Below, piece after piece: positions 31,745 to 35,405 of a stretch of 35,405 nt of DNA (position 1 is its first letter; each line of letters begins with the position of its first letter). A model generated the notes under the pieces. That model was not told where the DNA came from and made no database searches. It was given only the letters and a program-made list of their open reading frames with translations. The stretch lies in NCBI GenBank assembly GCA_022561145.1, contig JADFRS010000021.1:1-35405 (forward strand), written 5' to 3'. The translations under genes and the position numbers were made by a program. This DNA comes from Gemmatimonadota bacterium (GTDB lineage: Bacteria; Gemmatimonadota; Gemmatimonadetes; Longimicrobiales; Gaopeijiaceae).

Positions 31745-32788
31745 TCAGCTGCCCCCGTAGATCTCAGTCCCGGGGAAGGTGAGGGCGTAGCCGTACCAGC
31801 GCGTAAAGACCTGCATGGGCCGCTCGGCGCGTACTTCCGAGTCGCCGTCGAAGAGTCCTCCGGCCCGCACGTGACGGCCATTGTTCAGCCGCAGCACGGT
31901 CCCGTCCCAGCTGGCTCCCGTGGCTTCAGTGTAAAGGGCCGCGACCGTGTTCGCCGTAGGCTCGATGTAAATGAGCACGCCGCGTCCGTCGATACGGTCG
32001 AACACGAATCCACCCTCATCGTTGACCACCTCCATGGGGTAGTACGTCTGGGTGTCGTTGGTCCAGACACCCAGCCCGATGTCCATCTCCGGCCTTCTCG
32101 GATCTTCGCCCCGCATGGTGCGGTGCATCCGGTCGGACAGCATCCGCACCCGGTCGGTCAGCGGCGCCCAACGGCTGCGCTTGCGGATTTCTCGGTCGGA
32201 GATTGCCACCATCAGGTCCGGGTCACCGTCCAGCGCTTGCTCAACCGTGGCAAGCAGCAGGTTGTACATGGGCATCTGGCGTCCCTTCATCGGCCCGTCC
32301 AACGCCTTGCCCGTGATGTGGTGCCAATAGGAGCCCGTCTCGGAGTCCCAAAGCAATGAGACGCCGTTGAACAGACCCCGAAACTCGAAGTGAAGGAGCT
32401 GTCCGTCGATCGTGGGAGTGAAACTCACCCCTGAGTTGCAGACGGGTCAGAACGACACCATCCACGGCTCGCCCATGATCTCACCCTGCGCCGCGTGGTG
32501 GTATGACATCTGGTCCCTCACCAGGGCGAGTCTTTGTTGGGAGTGTTCGATGATCAGGAGGACCGCGTGATCCTGCAGCGTGCCGTCAGAGAGGGCGTCG
32601 CGCAGCGGCCGGATCTCATCGGTCACCTGGAACGGGACGTAGACGGTCGAATCGAAAAGCATCGCCCGGTTGGCGTCGAACTCTTCGCTTCCGGCCGTAA
32701 CGAGTTCCTGGGCCGACAGCGTGAGTACGCCGGCCACAGCCGCCATGGGAAAGGCGAGCAGTGAGGTCGCGAGGCGTGACTTGGTCAT
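31745..32788 (-). CDS. DUF3179 protein, candidate selenoprotein (TGA = Sec114)
   Basis: This is one reading frame of 347 residues if the TGA at 32449-32447 is read through. It starts at ATG 32788 (MTKSRLATS, GGGAG upstream) and has a signal peptide ending LSAQ. The sequence around the TGA is GEPWMVSF-U-PVCNSGVSF, where the family has FCPVCxxG, so Sec114 and Cys117 form UxxC. The residues after it (EFRGLFNGVSLLWDSETGSY and then WHHITGKALDGPMKGRQM) match DUF3179 fully, so the frame is intact on both sides. A hairpin follows at the right distance (next entry). I recall that NCBI uses the name DUF3179 domain-containing (seleno)protein, but have not checked it. A pseudogene or a TGC-to-TGA error is the alternative. 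Confidence 0.78.
32422..32437 (-). promoter_or_regulatory. Candidate bacterial SECIS element inside the DUF3179 gene
   Basis: On the minus strand, 15 nt separate the TGA from a GGGG apical loop. The loop is closed by a perfect 6-bp stem AACTCA/TGAGTT (32437-32432 with 32427-32422). A lower stem of CCGTC (just after the TGA) with GACGG about 30 nt further on could extend it. Stem length, guanine-rich loop and distance agree with bacterial SECIS elements, which recruit SelB to the UGA codon. Confidence 0.65.
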
Positions 32789-33014
32789 GTCCACTCCCGA
32801 GCAGGGGTTAGGCGGTCTTTGGGAGCCTGGTGCTCCGCATCCCAACTCGCCGCCATGGTACTATCGTTCCGTGGGGTGGGGAAGGGAGCCTCGCCCGATG
32901 GATCATGCATCCCCCCCCGGAGACGCGACGGTCCGACCGCCAGTCCACCGCCTCTAGATCGTGGAGGCGTCCCACATCCACGCTGAGCAGGTCGTGCCGA
33001 TTCCGCTTGGTGAG

Positions 33015-34037
33015 TCAGGAGGCCCTTTGTGCCGCCTTGACCTCTCTGAACCCGACCAGCTTGTGCTTGTCCTCGTCCCAAAGCGCCAGCGACAGGGTCT
33101 TCAGACTGGTCCACGTGGTGATCTTGTTCGCCGTCTGAAGTTCGGGGTTCTCGTCCACGCACTGCTGCAGCTTGTAGTTCGGGATCCGGGCGCTCAGATG
33201 GTGCACGTGATGCAGCCCGATGCTGCCGGTAATCCACTGAAACCAAGCGGGCAGCACCAGATGCGAGCTACCGTGAAGGCCCGCGTCGAAGTAGTCCCAG
33301 TCCTCGTGATCGTGCCAGTACGCATCCTCGAATTGGTGTTGTACGTAAAAGAGCCAGACCCCCAACGAGGTCGTGACCACCATGACCGGAAGTTCCACGA
33401 GCAATAAGGCCTGCCACCCGATCAGGTTCCACATGACGGCGACCACACCCACCAGGGCCAGGTTGGTGAGCCAGACGCTGCGCCAGGCCCCCTTCCACGA
33501 GTGGGGAATATCCCACGGGTAGCGGTGCTTGACGATGAAGTGGAACAGGGCACCGATCCCGAACAGGATGAACGGGTTACGGTGTATCCGGTACCTGAGG
33601 CGCCGGAAGCGGGTCATCGCCAGGTACTCGCGCACCGTGAACGTGTCCACGTCGCCGAACCCACGGAAGTCCAGGTCTCCGCTGTGTGCGTGATGGTGTG
33701 CGTGCGTCTTTCGCCAGTAAGCGTACGGAGTGAGCGTGAGCACGCCGATGACCGACCCGAGGGCGTTCGCCATGCGCTGCGACTTGAAGAACGATCCGTG
33801 ACCACAGTCGTGCTGGATGATGAAAAGCCGAATGAGGAAGCCTCCCGCAGGGATGGCCAGGGCCAGCGTGAGCCAGTAGCTGACTTCCAAGCTGCGATAC
33901 GCGGCGTACCAGAGCACGAAGAAGGGGACCGCGCTGGTGATCACCTGCATGACGCTTCGGCGAGTGTCCCCTCCCCAGTAGGGTGAGAGGACCGTCTTCC
34001 ATTGCTTTGCAACTTTCGGGTCCGGCTGTCTTGTCAC
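33015..34037 (-). CDS. Membrane fatty acid desaturase
   Basis: The protein has 340 residues. I chose GTG 34037 because GGAGGG stands close upstream; the longer frame to 34142 has no such site. The three histidine boxes that hold the di-iron centre are present: H76-D-C-G-H80, then THAHHHAH beginning at residue 111, and later GLHHVHHLS. Four to six membrane helices surround them. It introduces a double bond into acyl chains, likely phospholipid-bound or thioester, using oxygen. Location is the inner membrane. A 226-nt gap separates it from the DUF3179 gene downstream. Confidence 0.92.
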   Translation of the reverse strand: MTRQPDPKVAKQWKTVLSPYWGGDTRRSVMQVITSAVPFFVLWYAAYRSLEVSYWLTLALAIPAGGFLIRLFIIQHDCGHGSFFKSQRMANALGSVIGVLTLTPYAYWRKTHAHHHAHSGDLDFRGFGDVDTFTVREYLAMTRFRRLRYRIHRNPFILFGIGALFHFIVKHRYPWDIPHSWKGAWRSVWLTNLALVGVVAVMWNLIGWQALLLVELPVMVVTTSLGVWLFYVQHQFEDAYWHDHEDWDYFDAGLHGSSHLVLPAWFQWITGSIGLHHVHHLSARIPNYKLQQCVDENPELQTANKITTWTSLKTLSLALWDEDKHKLVGFREVKAAQRAS

Positions 34038-34138
34038 TTTCCCTCCGTCGATTGGGTCGCGAGCCGGGTTTCGAGGCCTGATGAACGCCGCCAATTCTGG
34101 CAGATCAGGCCGTGGGAGGCAACGGGCAGGGGGGTAGG

Positions 34139-34930
34139 TCATCCATGCGGGGCGCCGAGGGCGGCCGGGAGACCGGCCAGCGAGTCGAGGACCAGGTTGG
34201 GCTTGGGCCGCGCGTGTTCCAGGTCGTCCGCACGGAACTTGCCGGTGCGCACCAACACGCCTTTCGCTCCGCAGGCACGGGCGCCCGCGACGTCGGTGGT
34301 GATGTCGTCCCCGACCACCGCCATGGCACTCAGTCCGATCCCCATCGAATCGGCGGCGGCCTGAAAGAAGGTTGGGCTGGGCTTGCCCGCCAGAGTGGCT
34401 TCTTGGCCGGACGCGAACTCCAAGGCTGCCACGAACGCTCCTGCGTCCAGCGTCGGTCCTTCTGAGGTCTCCCAGTAGCGGTTGCGCTGGAGGGCCACGA
34501 ATTCGGCTCCCCCACGGATCTGCCGAAATGCGCGGTTCAGCAGATCGAAGCTCCAGCCACGGCCGAGGTCACCGACGACAATCGCCTGGGGTTCGGTGTC
34601 ATTCAGCGTGAAGTGATCGAAATCCTCGTACGTCGCCTCCGGGAGATAGAGCGAAACGTTCCACAACCCGCGCTTTTCGAGTAGACCGGAGGCCGCGAGG
34701 GGGGCTGTGAAAATCTCGTCGGCCACCACATCCAGGCCTCGGGTTCGCAGGCCCTCGACCACGGCTGAGCGCGGCATGCGCGTCGTGTTGGTGCCGAATC
34801 GGAGCGGGATCCCAGACCGCCGCAGAGATTCGATCGCGTCGGCGGCTCCGGGCAGGAGGCGGTCTCCGAGATAGACCGTGCCATCGAGATCGATCAGGAG
34901 TCCGTCGATCCCGGCGAGTTCATGCTCCAT
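34139..34930 (-). CDS. HAD-superfamily IIA phosphatase (NagD/LHPP-like)
   Basis: The protein has 263 residues. The HAD nucleophile motif is DGLLIDLDGTVYLGD with Asp14 and Asp16. The second motif is FGTNTTRMPRS, the lysine is in LAGKPSPTFFQAAADSMG, and the acidic pair lies in AVVGDDITTDVAGARACG. The type IIA cap sits between. This matches the TIGR01458-type group, which includes the LHPP phosphatase. The substrate is not determined. It starts at ATG 34930 and ends just before the desaturase. Confidence 0.9.
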   Translation of the reverse strand: MEHELAGIDGLLIDLDGTVYLGDRLLPGAADAIESLRRSGIPLRFGTNTTRMPRSAVVEGLRTRGLDVVADEIFTAPLAASGLLEKRGLWNVSLYLPEATYEDFDHFTLNDTEPQAIVVGDLGRGWSFDLLNRAFRQIRGGAEFVALQRNRYWETSEGPTLDAGAFVAALEFASGQEATLAGKPSPTFFQAAADSMGIGLSAMAVVGDDITTDVAGARACGAKGVLVRTGKFRADDLEHARPKPNLVLDSLAGLPAALGAPHG

Positions 34931-35033
34931 TGGCGGCAGGCTCCGCGCGCGTTCGTGGATGGGCTAGTGCCTTTTGTGCGTTCGCAGTATCGGACAGGCG
35001 GGATGACGAGACAAGCCAGGTGGCGGAAGAGTC

Positions 35034-35405
35034 TCATACTACGTACCGGGCGGGATTCTTGTTGAATTGCTCGGACCCGCCTCGAGGGATTGAGAGTGAT
35101 GTCCAGTTTTCTCGGGCTCTGCTTCTCGCCAAATGCACGATCTGCCCGACGTGATACGCGTAGTGGCTGAGTTGCCTCTGAATCGCTTGCAGGACCGTGT
35201 GCGCCTCGCCTCGGATCGCGACGGAGCTCATCAGGTCCTCCGCGTCGAGTGAGTCGAGTGTGCCAAGCACCAACTCCCAGCCCAGCTCCCAACTCGCCGT
35301 GAGGGCGGCGGCGGTGTCATCCTCGTCGATGACGAATTCCAGGTCGCGGTGTCTGTCGGGCTTCTCGCCGTCGCTCGTGAGAAAGTCGCGCCACCTCGAG
35401 CGCAT
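35034..35405 (-). CDS. DinB/DUF1572 family protein, partial at the window edge
   Basis: The 123 readable residues begin at the window boundary, so the N-terminus continues outside. The segment MRSRWRDFLTSDGEKPDRHR and the later LDSLDAEDLMSSV and LSHYAYHVGQIVHLARS are DUF1572 features. DUF1572 belongs to the DinB/YfiT four-helix superfamily, in which histidines such as the HYAYHVGQ pair bind a metal; some members are thiol-dependent S-transferases. The function here is unknown. The gene lies about 100 nt upstream of the HAD gene on the same strand. Confidence 0.85.
   Translation of the reverse strand: MRSRWRDFLTSDGEKPDRHRDLEFVIDEDDTAAALTASWELGWELVLGTLDSLDAEDLMSSVAIRGEAHTVLQAIQRQLSHYAYHVGQIVHLARSRARENWTSLSIPRGGSEQFNKNPARYVV

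Noticed and set aside
1-35405. CRISPR array, phage genes or transposases
   Set aside because: No regularly spaced repeats and no integrase, transposase or phage structural protein were found on either strand.

Overview
The window is a GC-rich bacterial chromosome segment. Its gene content suggests Gemmatimonadota: an adjacent SusC/SusD pair in a genome rich in secreted peptidases, small lipoproteins, a PadR regulator, a DUF456 protein and a DUF3179 protein. This assignment is inference from gene families; no rRNA or marker tree is available here. About 28 intact or nearly intact protein genes are visible. There are also four broken or remnant genes, one split tRNA-like gene, and two copies of a structured repeat. 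No phage, transposase, CRISPR array or defence island was seen.

Layout. Positions 1-1400 are a scarred region. It holds two copies of a 121-bp structured repeat, the 5' half of a tRNA-Arg(CCU)-like gene, a frameshifted lipoprotein, a truncated gene start, and a sequence that matches the missing tRNA 3' half. Positions 1.4-11.1 kb carry a cation/proton antiporter, a PA0069-type radical SAM protein, a HEGGH membrane protein, a secreted serine hydrolase, a lipoprotein, a DUF456 membrane protein, a kinase-like/Omp85 fusion and a formamidopyrimidine-DNA glycosylase. Positions 11.1-19.9 kb carry PadR, a two-gene operon (membrane protein plus winged-helix regulator), UppS, DoxX, small secreted proteins, SixA, a 667-residue membrane protein of unknown function and an M28 peptidase. 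Positions 20.2-26.4 kb carry an S51 cyanophycinase-like peptidase, Ogt and the SusD/SusC pair. Positions 26.6-35.4 kb carry carbamate kinase, a gene remnant, a GNAT, a CHAD protein, PdxH, a cupin, a deleted acetyltransferase, a DUF3179 protein with an in-frame TGA, a fatty acid desaturase, a HAD phosphatase and a partial DinB/DUF1572 gene.

The strongest finding is the DUF3179 gene (31745-32788, minus). One in-frame TGA falls exactly where the family has the first cysteine of a CxxC motif. Coding sequence is intact on both sides, and a perfect 6-bp hairpin with a GGGG loop begins 9 nt after the TGA. This is the expected layout of a bacterial selenocysteine codon with its SECIS element, so I read it as one selenoprotein rather than two ORFs.

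Other points of interest are: a 14-nt motif (CACAAAGTACTTGC) shared by the promoter regions upstream of 11987 and 16463, probably an operator; a periplasmic kinase-like domain fused to an outer-membrane barrel; and several fresh gene lesions (frameshift, internal deletion, N-terminal loss). The SusCD pair, M28 peptidase and S51 peptidase together suggest a peptide-scavenging lifestyle, which is inference.
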